Below are positions 17,773 to 26,805 of a stretch of 64,000 nt of DNA, one piece after another. This DNA comes from an uncultured Hyphomonadaceae bacterium. Lineage in GTDB: Bacteria; Pseudomonadota; Alphaproteobacteria; Caulobacterales; Hyphomonadaceae. The position numbers and the translations under genes were made by a program. Location of the stretch: NCBI GenBank assembly GCA_913057945.1, contig CAJXOF010000003.1, forward strand, positions 186,001 to 250,000, given 5' to 3'. Numbering within the stretch: the stretch's first letter is position 1; every line of letters begins with the position of its first letter. A model generated the notes under the pieces. That model saw nothing but the letters and a program-made list of their open reading frames with translations. It was not told where the DNA came from and made no database searches.

Positions 17773-18600
17773 CGAATTCCATAGAACGATCGCAGAGGTC
17801 GCGACCAAGTATACCCCGAATACCCTTTTCAGGGCAGGACCGTTCAGGGCGTGTGCCGCTCGGGCGCCAAGCGGCGCGGTGATGAACGACATGGCCGTGA
17901 TGGCCACCACGGCCAGAATATTGACGTACCCGAACGACCCAACCGGCAACTGGCTGGCGCCGAGGCCGAGGAGTGCAAATCCGATGGCGCCAGGAACTGC
18001 GATGATGACGCCAAATCCGGACGCCGTTCCCACGGCCTGGTGAATAGGCCGGCCGCACATGGTCATGGTCAGAATGGCGATGGTGCCCCCGCCAATCCCC
18101 AGCAGGGCCGAGAACCCGCCGAGAAAAGAAGCAAGCCCGGCCAGCGCGACGCCCTTGGGCATTTCGTCGGACAGTTTCACATCCTTCAATACGGGCATGA
18201 TGAAGTGCAGCCCCATCAGGAAAACGCCGATGGAGAAGATCCATTTGAGGGAGCGACCATCCATGAATTGCGCCAGGATAATTCCGCCGACAACGCCGAT
18301 GAGAAGCCAGGGCGCCCAATCCTTTATGATCTGGAGATCCACCGCGCCGCGTTTGTTATGTGCGTGGACGGATCTGGATGATGTAACGATAATTGTCGCC
18401 AGAGATGTCCCAATGGCGACATGTGTCAGCACTTCGCCGTCCACGCCGAAGAAGCTGAAAACCAATAGCAGGGCAGGGACGACAACGAACCCCCCCCCAA
18501 TCCCAAATAATCCCGCGACGAAGCCGGCAATCAAGCCGGCAATCATCAACACACTAATTAGCTGCGCTAATTGTGTCGGATCATACTCAAGTCCCAACAT
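17764..18600 (-). CDS. TauE/SafE (TSUP) family anion permease
   Basis: 278 residues with about eight hydrophobic segments. Two family half-motifs are visible: GLFGIGGGFVVVPALL near residue 31 and LLGIGGGTIAILTM near residue 165, as expected for the duplicated TSUP fold. Family members move sulfite, sulfoacetate, or other small organosulfur or organic anions, often outward. Its place between a TBDR and an exported aminotransferase suggests that the local substrate carries sulfur or that an anionic product must leave; this is inference. It starts at ATG 18600, 112 bases after the TBDR stop with a terminator-like hairpin in between, so it may have partly independent expression. Confidence 0.88.
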   Translation of the reverse strand: MLGLEYDPTQLAQLISVLMIAGLIAGFVAGLFGIGGGFVVVPALLLVFSFFGVDGEVLTHVAIGTSLATIIVTSSRSVHAHNKRGAVDLQIIKDWAPWLLIGVVGGIILAQFMDGRSLKWIFSIGVFLMGLHFIMPVLKDVKLSDEMPKGVALAGLASFLGGFSALLGIGGGTIAILTMTMCGRPIHQAVGTASGFGVIIAVPGAIGFALLGLGASQLPVGSFGYVNILAVVAITAMSFITAPLGARAAHALNGPALKRVFGVYLVATSAIVLWNSFT

Positions 18601-18645
18601 TAACGGTCCAGTTCTGAAAAAGAGTCAAATTTGAATTCGGAGACG

Positions 18646-18674
18646 GTGAAAGGGGGCGTTCGAAAACGCCCCCC
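18646..18674 (-). terminator. Terminator-like hairpin after the TBDR gene
   Basis: A 9-bp stem (GGGGGCGTT 18652-18660 / AACGCCCCC 18665-18673) with a CGAA loop as read on +. Read on the minus strand it is followed by TTTCACC. It lies 40 bases past the TBDR stop and before the TSUP gene; a short U-run suggests partial termination. Confidence 0.6.
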
Positions 18675-18712
18675 ATCTGTAGCAACTCGCCTATGGGCTG
18701 AGTTGATGCGCA

Positions 18713-21334
18713 TCAGAACGAGGCCGATGCCTTGACGTAATAATAGCCGCCTTGCCAATCGACGACCGAGTCGGATCGATAGATCCGTCCACAGCATGTC
18801 TCGCCGATGGCCACGTCGCCGGCGTCGGGATAATTGTCGAAGGCGTTTCGAGCCCCGGCCGAAAGGGTCAGCATCTCGTCAACCTGATAGGAGGCTTCGA
18901 AGTCGAACAGGATTTCTCCGTCCCATTCCTGAACATCGGCGAGCGAAGAGTCGGCGGCGTTTTCATACCCGCCATAATAGTTGGCGCGACCGAGAAGGGT
19001 GACTGGCCCAATCTCGTGGAGGACCGTGAAGACCCCCCGCCAGTTCGGTGTCCCGTTCAGGAAGTCGAACTGGCTCTCTTCATTGAACAGAGCGTCCACA
19101 TCGCTGTCGAATTCGGTCTTGTTGTAGTTGACCGAACCGGTGAAGCTGGTGCTTTGTCCATTGCTCCAGGCCTTGGCATAGGTCGCCACAATATCCACAC
19201 CGGAGGTAGTCGTGTCGAAGGCATTGGTGAAGTAGAACACGCCCCCAATCGATTCCGCTCCAGTCACCCCGGCATTGACCAGCGCAAGATAGTTATCATA
19301 CGCCGCACCGGCTGTCGGATCGCTTGAAACATCCTGAGTGGAAATCGCATTGACGCGATCAGCCAGATCGATCTGGTAGAAGTCGACCGTCAGGCTCATA
19401 TTGTCGAAATTCGACGTCATACCCAGCGTATAATTGGTCGAGGTTTCCGGCTGCAGGGGCGTCGCCCCCAAAGCTTCGGCAACTGGTCCGCTAGCCGGGA
19501 ACAGGCCGGTCGCAACAGGGAAGCCGTTTGGCAGCCGGGTCGACACATTGGTCGTGCCCTGTTGGCCAGGCGTCGGCGCCCGGAACCCTGTGCCGATCGA
19601 ACTGCGAAGAGCGAACACGTCGTTGATTTCGTAGCGTCCGGCGATCTTCCACACGGTCTCGGCATCAAAGTCCGAATAGCTTTCGTATCGCAGCGCCCCT
19701 TGCAGGAAGAGGTTCTCCGTAACATCTGCGCTCAAATCGGCGTAGATAGCATGGGAATCGCGGGTGTAGTCTTCGGAGAAAGCTGGCGAGTAGCCTGGAA
19801 AGCCGTTCGATCCCACCCCGACAACCTGATACACAGGATCGTCCGGATCGGAGCAGTCGAGGCTTGAGCCGGCGGCCATGACAGTCAGGCCAGCAGCTGT
19901 CGGAGCCATTGCGTCACAGAAGCCAAAGGGATCTGCACTCGCGAACGGGCCATCCTCATAAGAGGCCTTGTCACCTTCGACAAGTTCATAGGCCTCGTCC
20001 AGGTAACTGGCGCCGAAGGCAAAGACCAATGGACTGGCCAGACCCACTTCAATTTCCCTGGAGAAATCGGCCTGCAGTTGCATCTCTTCGTTGATCAGGT
20101 CGCCAGGGCGGAAAACCGTCGGCGAATCCGGGCCCATTGACGGGTTGATCGTATTAGCGAGCGTGTACTGGATTTCGTTGTGCCCGTAACGGGCGCTGAG
20201 GTCGTAGTCGAAACCAGCAACCAGGCCGCGTAGGCCGCCCAGAAACGAATAGTCGATCACGTCCCCAAAGAAGCGCGGGGTGAAACCGCCCGGGAAGATC
20301 TCCAGAGGCGAGTAGATCGAGCCATCTTCAAGGCGCAAATCCTCAATCGTGCCATTCCCAGGATAACGATAGAAGAAGCCGCCATCCGACTTGCTGCTGG
20401 AATAGTTGCCGAAGGAATAGAGTTCGGCATTGTCGCTGATTGTATAGGCAGAATTGTAGAACAACCGTACGGCTTCGCTGGTAGGCTGTCCCCATGGCTG
20501 GACAGCTCCAAAGTCTCCCAGCGATGCAAATGGAACCCCTTCCACAAATTCAGGTGTAAGGGAGTCGACATAGCCTGCTGTTGGATCGAAATCCGGGTTG
20601 CTGGGATCGAGACAGAACCAGGATTCACAATACTGCTCGCTGCGGCTGGTCGCATCGGCTTTGCTGACTTCGCCGGAAACGCTCAGGAAGCCCTTGCCAC
20701 CCAGGTCAAAACCGTAATTGCCGGAGACGGTGTACTGAAAGCCGTCGCCTTCAAAATACTGGCCGACATCGACGCTGAGCGAGCCACCTTCTGAATTGTC
20801 CTTGAGAATGAAGTTGATGACCCCCGCGATGGCATCCGAGCCGTACTGGGCGGCGGCGCCGTCGCGTAGCACTTCAATACTCTTCAGGGCAGCCGAAGGG
20901 ATGGTTGCCACATCCGGCCCTTGTGTCCCGGACCCGCCGATGGTCACCAGCGCCGCACGGTGACGGCGTTTCGAGTTCACCAAAACCAGGGTCTTGTCGG
21001 TTGGAAGGCCGCGCATTTCTGCGGGGCGTATGAAGGAACTCCCGTCAGAGATTGGCTGTCGTGATAGCGAATAGGACGGTATCAGCGTTTTCAGGATATC
21101 GTTTGTGTCCGTGAAGGGGACTGCATTGAGTTCATCCTCGCCGAGGATGTCGATAGGGACTGGCGAGTCCTGAATGGACCGGGGCTTCCCGCGAGACCCG
21201 GTGACGGTAATTGCTTCCTGGACCGATACAGCATCAGCTGCACCTTCCTGGGCATGGGCGGTTACGATCATGGAAAGGCTGGCTGCAGTAATCGCGCAGG
21301 ACAGCAAGTGTGATCTGAATTTCGTTACTCTCAT
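18713..21334 (-). CDS. TonB-dependent receptor, paralogue 1 of 3
   Basis: 873 residues: signal peptide ending near Ala-His-Ala28, TonB box EAITVTGSR at 40-48, plug, and barrel ending Val-Lys-Ala-Ser-Ala-Ser-Phe. It shares plug phrases with the receptors at 22675 and 26806: TLVLVNSKRRHRAAL, a PDVATIPSAA segment, and VLRDGAAAQYGSDAIAGVI. These mark a known TBDR subfamily with the KRRHR signature. Several cysteine pairs in the extracellular part suggest disulfides. ATG 21334 follows AGAGGGG. It heads a minus-strand series with the TauE/SafE permease and the Tat aminotransferase. Ligand unknown; an amino- or sulfur-bearing compound is a guess from the neighbours. Confidence 0.92.
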   Translation of the reverse strand: MRVTKFRSHLLSCAITAASLSMIVTAHAQEGAADAVSVQEAITVTGSRGKPRSIQDSPVPIDILGEDELNAVPFTDTNDILKTLIPSYSLSRQPISDGSSFIRPAEMRGLPTDKTLVLVNSKRRHRAALVTIGGSGTQGPDVATIPSAALKSIEVLRDGAAAQYGSDAIAGVINFILKDNSEGGSLSVDVGQYFEGDGFQYTVSGNYGFDLGGKGFLSVSGEVSKADATSRSEQYCESWFCLDPSNPDFDPTAGYVDSLTPEFVEGVPFASLGDFGAVQPWGQPTSEAVRLFYNSAYTISDNAELYSFGNYSSSKSDGGFFYRYPGNGTIEDLRLEDGSIYSPLEIFPGGFTPRFFGDVIDYSFLGGLRGLVAGFDYDLSARYGHNEIQYTLANTINPSMGPDSPTVFRPGDLINEEMQLQADFSREIEVGLASPLVFAFGASYLDEAYELVEGDKASYEDGPFASADPFGFCDAMAPTAAGLTVMAAGSSLDCSDPDDPVYQVVGVGSNGFPGYSPAFSEDYTRDSHAIYADLSADVTENLFLQGALRYESYSDFDAETVWKIAGRYEINDVFALRSSIGTGFRAPTPGQQGTTNVSTRLPNGFPVATGLFPASGPVAEALGATPLQPETSTNYTLGMTSNFDNMSLTVDFYQIDLADRVNAISTQDVSSDPTAGAAYDNYLALVNAGVTGAESIGGVFYFTNAFDTTTSGVDIVATYAKAWSNGQSTSFTGSVNYNKTEFDSDVDALFNEESQFDFLNGTPNWRGVFTVLHEIGPVTLLGRANYYGGYENAADSSLADVQEWDGEILFDFEASYQVDEMLTLSAGARNAFDNYPDAGDVAIGETCCGRIYRSDSVVDWQGGYYYVKASASF

Positions 21335-21351
21335 AATGTATTGACCCCTCT

Positions 21352-21369
21352 ATTCGCCCCCAGGCGAAT
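21352..21369. repeat. Inverted repeat ATTCGCC-N4-GGCGAAT upstream of TBDR 1
   Basis: A perfect 7-bp dyad only 18 bases before the TBDR ATG on the minus strand, just upstream of its AGAGGGG ribosome-binding site. It could be an operator or a leader hairpin affecting translation. Confidence 0.5.
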
Positions 21370-21410
21370 TCAATATGTCCATCAGTAAGCGGACGGTAAA
21401 TCGATATCGC

Positions 21411-21430
21411 CGAGCGCTCTTGAGCGCTCG
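21411..21430. repeat. Perfect 9-bp hairpin CGAGCGCTC-TT-GAGCGCTCG
   Basis: A perfect 9-bp dyad with a TT centre, extendable by ATCG/CGAT with one bulged base. No U-run follows on either strand. It lies 77 bases upstream of TBDR 1 and may be an operator or part of a leader RNA; an ANTAR protein gene lies just upstream. Confidence 0.5.
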
Positions 21431-21690
21431 CGATCGAATTGATTTTGAGAGGCCCGCCTTTGGGCCAGAGCAGCTAAGGGCTGCAGAAGACACGCCTTTG
21501 TGCCTTCGAAACGGAAGTCCCTCTTTGGACTTGCAAAAACCTTTTCAGGTCAAAAAAACGCTGGGTAGGGGAACGTAATGCGCAATAGGGAATGAGCGGC
21601 GTTTGCCGAAATTTCGCGCACACTCGCCTTGCTTGGGTGAAACTTCGTGCAGAGGAAACAAATCTGACGCGTTACATCTTCCCTGTCACA

Positions 21691-22290
21691 TCAAGGTAAC
21701 AGGTCGGACATGGAAATGAGGGCATCGCAAACACTTTTCAGGGATTTTCCCTGACGCATCGCCATCGAGCGCAGCGTTTTGTATGCTTCCTCTTCACTCA
21801 TGCCACGCGTTTGCATGAGCAGTCCTTTTGCGCGCTCGACGATCTTTCGGGCGGCGAGGCTGTCCTTTGATTTTTGTAACTCGCCATGAAGGGCTGTTAC
21901 CAGTCTATGCCGCTCCAGGGCGACAGTGATCAGGGGGGCAATGCGCGACGGGGTTAGGCCATCGACGACGAATGAGGTGACGCCCGCGCGAACAGCGTGG
22001 GGTGCCAGACCTTCATCATCACGCTCGACGAACCAGATGATCGGGAGCTGTTTCGCGGCGGCCAATCGTTCGGCTGTGGCGATATGTTCAAGGTCGACAG
22101 CGGCAGAGGAGATGATGAGCAGGTCGGGCGTGCTGCGCACGATGTCGGTGGATATCTCAGAAAATGAGAATGTATCGACCTGTCTGAAAGTTGAGCCAGC
22201 CGGCAGTCCGTCCTGAATTTTGGCGACATCTTCCTGCGCCGCGGCAACAACCACCACGGAAAGGGCCGAGAGATTTGCTCGGTCCGGCAT
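21691..22290 (-). CDS. ANTAR-domain regulator with degenerate receiver
   Basis: 199 residues. The C-terminal ANTAR RNA-binding domain is clear (about 140-195): the phrase AKGLLMQTRGMSEEEAY is the family hallmark, and it follows a short coiled segment as in NasT/AmiR. The N-terminal half has receiver-like spacing, but the phosphoacceptor position in PDLLIIS is Ser61 rather than Asp, so it is a pseudo-receiver probably controlled by a protein or ligand instead of phosphorylation. ANTAR proteins act by binding tandem hairpins in leader RNAs to prevent termination. ATG 22290 is chosen; a TTG two codons upstream is spaced better from AAGGAG (22303-22308) and is a real alternative. No nasS-like partner is adjacent. 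Confidence 0.87.
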   Translation of the reverse strand: MPDRANLSALSVVVVAAAQEDVAKIQDGLPAGSTFRQVDTFSFSEISTDIVRSTPDLLIISSAAVDLEHIATAERLAAAKQLPIIWFVERDDEGLAPHAVRAGVTSFVVDGLTPSRIAPLITVALERHRLVTALHGELQKSKDSLAARKIVERAKGLLMQTRGMSEEEAYKTLRSMAMRQGKSLKSVCDALISMSDLLP

Positions 22291-22674
22291 GTTCAAAGCA
22301 CACTCCTTCTACCCATGTTTCCACAGGTCTTGCTTTTGTGCTGACTTATTTTGCTTGAACGCATGGCACACCCCCGTTCGGCAACTTCGCTCCTCGTATT
22401 TCTGAGTTGAACGCACTCCTTCCAACTCATTGTATTTAGAAGGGAACGGTTTTTCCGACTTTTTTAGTCCGGATGAGCCTCAAAGCTGCAGTTCATGCAT
22501 ATTTGAGCAAGATTAGGACAAGGCTGCCTGTTCTTTGAGTTTGGGAAGAATTTGGCTTGATACACTGTAGCATCCATTCTGGCGCATGTTGGCGGTCGAG
22601 TTGGGGCGAGATCGTGTAGGGATGAGATGGGCCGTTTTAGACTATCCCGGTCCTGCTCATCCCGCCAGATGATT
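22291..22674. other. Intergenic region, promoter of the ANTAR gene
   Basis: 384 bases between the STN-type TBDR stop and the ANTAR gene start. The ribosome-binding site AAGGAG of the ANTAR gene lies at 22303-22308. A T-rich patch with an imperfect dyad (CCGACT-T5-AGTCCGG, about 22456-22474) might terminate or regulate. No gene, RNA or riboswitch was recognised; a minus-strand ORF from 22715 lacks any family signature. Confidence 0.45.
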
Positions 22675-25350
22675 TCAGAGTTTGAGATCGTATCGGATGT
22701 AGAAGAGGCCGCCATCGGTATCGTAGGGGGCGTTGCGGGAATATATCAGGCCCTTGCTGGCTTGCCTTTCTGCTTCGTCGGGGTACGCGTTGAACAGGTT
22801 TTCCACGCCTGCCCGGATGGCTGTTCGGTCAGTCAGGTCGAAGGCAATGCTTGCATCCACGAAGAGTTCAGACCCGAATGTCTGGATCTGGTCTGCCTCC
22901 TCGTTCAGATAGTCCTGCCACGGGCCAAAGCGGCGTAGCTTGCCATTCACCGAGATCCGATCCTTCTGGTAGCGGAGGCTGGCCAGCATGGAATTGCGCG
23001 GATGGAGGTTCTCGAACCGTGACACGCGGGACGGGTTGTCAATGAAGCTGGCATTCAGAACCTCGGTTTGATTGGTGTTGTAGGTGAGCCCGAGATCCAG
23101 GGCCCCGCCAGCCAGTTCGGTTGCGTACCGAATGGCGATATCCACGCCGCTGGTTCGCGTCTCGAAGTCATTCTGGTAGAAGAAGACAGTGGTGATGCTT
23201 TCTCCGCCGGGAACGCCCAATGCGGTCAGGCTTGCCCGCTCTTCCGGCGTCAGAGTGAACTCGTCTGAGGTGAAGATCCGGTCATGCAGGTCTATGCTGT
23301 AAGCATCGAGGCTCGCCGCGAGACCCGGGATGGGCTGCCAGACGAGGCCGGCTGAAAGGCTTTCCGATGTTTCTGGCGAAAGTGACGAGATGTTGGTGTC
23401 CGACCTTTGGCTGATAATGGTGGCTACCTCGCCGGTCGGCGTGAACCGGCCCGCGGTGAAAATGTCGAGCGTTTCAGCATCCACGCCCTGGGATGTGCGT
23501 TCCGAGTAGAGCTGCGCCGGTGTGGGAGCCTTGAAACCCGTCGATGCAGTCGCGCGAAAGGCAAGCGTGTCCGTCAAATCCTGTCGCAATGCCAGTTTGC
23601 CGATGAACTGGCTGCCGAAGGAGTCGAAGTCCTCGAACCTGACCGCCAGCCCCGCCCGCGTGCTCGCCGTCAGAGGTGCCGTCGCGTCGACATAGGCGGC
23701 CCAGTTTGTCTGGTCGTGGGCTTTTGCCTGTAGCGGCGTATAGCCCGGAAACCCGTTCGATCCCGAGGTCAGCCCGTCCGCCGCACCGGGGCCGATTTCG
23801 TAGGAAGCCAGATCGCCTGCCAAGGTCGTATATTGCTCAACTCTGCGTTCCAGCCCAAACGCCAACTCCACCGGGCCTTCGGCAATACCGGGCGCGCTCC
23901 ATTTCGACTGAAAATCAGCGTTCAGATTATATTCGCGTTGGCGCAGGCCGCCGGCATCGAAGTCGAACGGGCTGGCGGGGCCCATGGAGGCATTGATCGT
24001 GTTGTAAAGAAAATAGTCGATCTGGTTCTCACCAAAGCCTGCGCTGACATCATAGTGGAGGCCGGCTTCGCTCTTGCCCTTCAGGCCAAGCGTGGCTGCG
24101 CTATCGCGCTCTTCCTGGCCGAACTGGGGTTTGAACCCATGAGGGTACACATCGCGCAGCGTCCAGTCCCCGAAAGCGTCGCTTTCCGCGTAGGCGCTTT
24201 GGGCATCCGGGCTTCGCCAATTGAAGTCGGAAACGCCCTGTCCCCAACTCAGGCTGGCGAGGCCATAAATTTCTCCCAAAGCGGTGGCTGTGTCGCCATT
24301 GGCCAGCAGGCGGAAATCCTCGCGTTCCGGCTGGCCCCATTTCTGGACGGGATCACTGAGATTGGCTTCCGGATGCGCCTCCATATAGGACATCGCGTCC
24401 AGCCTTTGCCGGGCGCGAGACGTCGCGTCGGCATGACTGTAATCGAGATTGATGCGGACAACGCTGGTGCCTGTTCGATGCCCCGCGCCGAGGCCAAGAC
24501 GTTTCTGGACACCGTCGCCTTCATAATACTGGCTGTACTGAGCAAATCCGTCGGTCATCGCGTCGCGGCGTGTGATGATATTGATCACCCCGGCGATTGC
24601 GTCGGATCCATATTGGGCAGATGCGCCGTCCCGCAGCACTTCGACCCGGTCGATGGCGTTAGTCGGGATCATGGCGAGATCGGGGGACTGCGATCCTCCG
24701 GCATTCAGCATGGCGGACCGGTGTCGGCGTTTGCCATCGACCAGGATGAGTGTGTGATCGGCAGACAGGTTTCGCAGGCTGTAGGGCCTGACAAACACCG
24801 CGCCATCGCTCAGCGGGCGACGTTGTGCAAAGAATCCGGGCAGGATTTCTGCGATCACATCCGTGAGATCATCTGACACTGGCACGCCAAGGGCCTTGCG
24901 ATCCAGCACGTCCACGGGAGAGAGACTCTCAATTGCCGGTGATCCGGCACGTGTGCCCGTCACGATGACCGTGTCATAAATCCGGATGGGCTCGAAGCTC
25001 ACGAAGTGTGCGGGTCGGCCAAGAGGGCGGGTGGAATGGGGTGAACTGGAGTGGGTCTCCCCTGGCCGCCGGACCACCCATACGCCGCTGACATTCGAAG
25101 AAAATTGTAGGCCTGTATCCGCCAGCAACGCGCTTAAGGCCACCTGAGCCGTCATGGTGCCCGTGACCTGACCGGACCGTATACCTGACAGATTGGCCGA
25201 TTCAGCGATGATGACGGTATCGAGCTGTTCGGATAGCAGGTTCAAAGCCTCTGAGAGCGGGCCCGCTGGGATACGGACCGCATGGTCCTGCGCGACCGCC
25301 GGGACTGTCAGGAAGGCACAGCTTGCCAGATACAATAAGACGGATCGCAT
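22675..25350 (-). CDS. TonB-dependent transducer with STN domain, paralogue 2 of 3
   Basis: 891 residues. After a signal peptide (cleavage near Ala-Val-Ala20) comes an STN signalling domain (about 24-96), then TonB box DTVIVTGTR at 126-134, the KRRHR plug signature and a barrel. The STN domain marks it as a FecA-type transducer that would pass ligand occupancy to a FecR anti-sigma protein; the only FecI-FecR pair here is 4 kb upstream on the same strand (29371-31031). ATG 25350 is preferred to a GTG at 25371 because GAGGGG lies five bases before it and it begins the signal peptide. It follows the Tat class V enzyme gene after a gap of about 150 bases. Ligand unknown. Confidence 0.92.
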   Translation of the reverse strand: MRSVLLYLASCAFLTVPAVAQDHAVRIPAGPLSEALNLLSEQLDTVIIAESANLSGIRSGQVTGTMTAQVALSALLADTGLQFSSNVSGVWVVRRPGETHSSSPHSTRPLGRPAHFVSFEPIRIYDTVIVTGTRAGSPAIESLSPVDVLDRKALGVPVSDDLTDVIAEILPGFFAQRRPLSDGAVFVRPYSLRNLSADHTLILVDGKRRHRSAMLNAGGSQSPDLAMIPTNAIDRVEVLRDGASAQYGSDAIAGVINIITRRDAMTDGFAQYSQYYEGDGVQKRLGLGAGHRTGTSVVRINLDYSHADATSRARQRLDAMSYMEAHPEANLSDPVQKWGQPEREDFRLLANGDTATALGEIYGLASLSWGQGVSDFNWRSPDAQSAYAESDAFGDWTLRDVYPHGFKPQFGQEERDSAATLGLKGKSEAGLHYDVSAGFGENQIDYFLYNTINASMGPASPFDFDAGGLRQREYNLNADFQSKWSAPGIAEGPVELAFGLERRVEQYTTLAGDLASYEIGPGAADGLTSGSNGFPGYTPLQAKAHDQTNWAAYVDATAPLTASTRAGLAVRFEDFDSFGSQFIGKLALRQDLTDTLAFRATASTGFKAPTPAQLYSERTSQGVDAETLDIFTAGRFTPTGEVATIISQRSDTNISSLSPETSESLSAGLVWQPIPGLAASLDAYSIDLHDRIFTSDEFTLTPEERASLTALGVPGGESITTVFFYQNDFETRTSGVDIAIRYATELAGGALDLGLTYNTNQTEVLNASFIDNPSRVSRFENLHPRNSMLASLRYQKDRISVNGKLRRFGPWQDYLNEEADQIQTFGSELFVDASIAFDLTDRTAIRAGVENLFNAYPDEAERQASKGLIYSRNAPYDTDGGLFYIRYDLKL

Positions 25351-25496
25351 GAGCCCCTCAGGCGGAACCACGAATGAGTGGATCAGTTCACCCTGTTACA
25401 AGCGGACAGCGATGACAGCCTGATGACAATGGTGAAAGACTGCAGCGATTCCGCGCGTATGGCGCGCCTACGCCACAGTCTTCCAGCAATGTTTCG

Positions 25497-26789
25497 TTAG
25501 ATTTCAATCAGGAGCTGTCGCAGTGCGCCCACAAGTTTCGCACAATCGTCCGGCGTGTTGTAGAGGGCTGGCGTGACCCGCACACATGCTCCGTTCGAGA
25601 CGCCTGTGCGATGGACCGTGAACACGCCATGCTGCGACAGGCGCCGGACGATGTCCTTGTTCGCGTCCATGCTGGTCATGCCTTTGACCCTGAATGATGT
25701 GATCCCCGCATGAAGTCGGGGGTCGTCAGGTGTCAGGATGTCCAGACGATCTGCGCCGCGCATCGCGCTGACCCAGAGATTGCGCAGATAGGCAAGCCGG
25801 GCTTCCTTGTGAGCCGGGCCAACCATTTCATGAAAATCGAGCGCGTCATTGATGGTCAGAAGGGTTGCGAAATTTGTGGTGCCCGTGTGGAGGCGGTGGT
25901 GGATGGTGCCAATGCCGTCCGGACGTTCGGAAATGTTCGGGGCAATATCGGCAAGTCTTGAGCGGCGAATATACATAAGCCCGGCCCCGATGGGGGCACC
26001 CATCCATTTGTGCAGATTGAAGCCGACAAAATCTGCGCCGAGATCGTCGATCTGGAAATCTGTCTGTCCCCAGGAATGCGCGGCGTCCACGACGCAATCT
26101 ACCCCGTATTCGCGTGCCATCTCCACGATTTCGCGGACAGGAATCTTCAGGCCGGTGCGGTGGCTGATATGGGTCAGCAACAGCAAACGGACCTGCGGAT
26201 TTTCGGTCAGGGCGGTCCGGTAGAATTCAACCAATTCATCATGGGTGACGGGCTCGGGAATGACGATCCGTACGACACTCGCTCCATTCCGCTCGGCCAG
26301 TGTTTCCATCGCGACCTGTATGGAATCATAGTCAAGGTCAGCATACATGACCGCGTCGCCCGGCTGCAGCAACCGGTAGCCGCCGATCAGGGCCTGCAGG
26401 GCTTCCGTGGCGCCCCGTGTTAGTACGATCTCATCCTCGCCGGCGCCAAGCATGGCGGCGAGCCGCTGCTGGATGGGCTGGAGGTCCTTGTAGAACGTTT
26501 GCCGCGCATACCAGGAGTTTTCCCGGTTCACGCGTTCGGTATGACGGAAGAAAGCCTCCATGACCGGCCGGGCCATCAGGCCCCAATAGCCGTTCTCGAA
26601 GTTCACGATATTCGGCGTCACATCGTATTGCGCGGCGATCTTTTGCCAATAAATCTCATCTTGAGCGAGATTGACCTCTGGGCGTTCGCCCCCAGAAAGC
26701 GGAGCGGGGCTGGCACACGCCGCGGCAGCATTAAAGGACGCCGCTGTCGCAGCGGCGCCCTTCATGACCAGTCGTCTGGTAAGTTTCAT
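25497..26789 (-). CDS. Tat-exported class V aminotransferase-fold enzyme (CefD-like)
   Basis: 430 residues. The N-terminus carries a twin-arginine signal, LTRRLVMKGAAAT, followed by an Ala-rich stretch and a Cys at residue 25. The body is a fold-type I, class V PLP enzyme like isopenicillin-N epimerase: Asp235 and His238 in VVDAAHSWGQ, and the PLP lysine Lys261 in NLHKWMGAPIGAG. Members racemise, lyse or desulfurate amino-acid derivatives, so the reaction cannot be fixed. Export as a holoenzyme places it in the periplasm. The start at 26789 is only 16 bases after the TBDR 3 stop, so they are one operon; TBDR 2 follows. It probably processes what these receptors bring in. Confidence 0.87.
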   Translation of the reverse strand: MKLTRRLVMKGAAATAASFNAAAACASPAPLSGGERPEVNLAQDEIYWQKIAAQYDVTPNIVNFENGYWGLMARPVMEAFFRHTERVNRENSWYARQTFYKDLQPIQQRLAAMLGAGEDEIVLTRGATEALQALIGGYRLLQPGDAVMYADLDYDSIQVAMETLAERNGASVVRIVIPEPVTHDELVEFYRTALTENPQVRLLLLTHISHRTGLKIPVREIVEMAREYGVDCVVDAAHSWGQTDFQIDDLGADFVGFNLHKWMGAPIGAGLMYIRRSRLADIAPNISERPDGIGTIHHRLHTGTTNFATLLTINDALDFHEMVGPAHKEARLAYLRNLWVSAMRGADRLDILTPDDPRLHAGITSFRVKGMTSMDANKDIVRRLSQHGVFTVHRTGVSNGACVRVTPALYNTPDDCAKLVGALRQLLIEI

Positions 26790-26805
26790 GTCCTGTCCTT
26801 CGGGA

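Larger units (their letters stand above)
21335..21690. other. Intergenic region with two strong dyads, no gene
   Basis: 356 bases between the ANTAR gene and TBDR 1, both on the minus strand. It contains the dyads at 21352-21369 and 21411-21430 and a weaker hairpin AAGTCC-N6-GGACTT near 21514-21531. A 67-codon + strand ORF (21375-21578) has no ribosome-binding site and no recognisable domain; it is not called. The region could be a long leader of the TBDR mRNA. Confidence 0.5.

Noticed and set aside
21375..21578. 67-codon plus-strand ORF in the TBDR 1 leader
   Set aside because: No ribosome-binding site, no domain, and it spans a strong hairpin.
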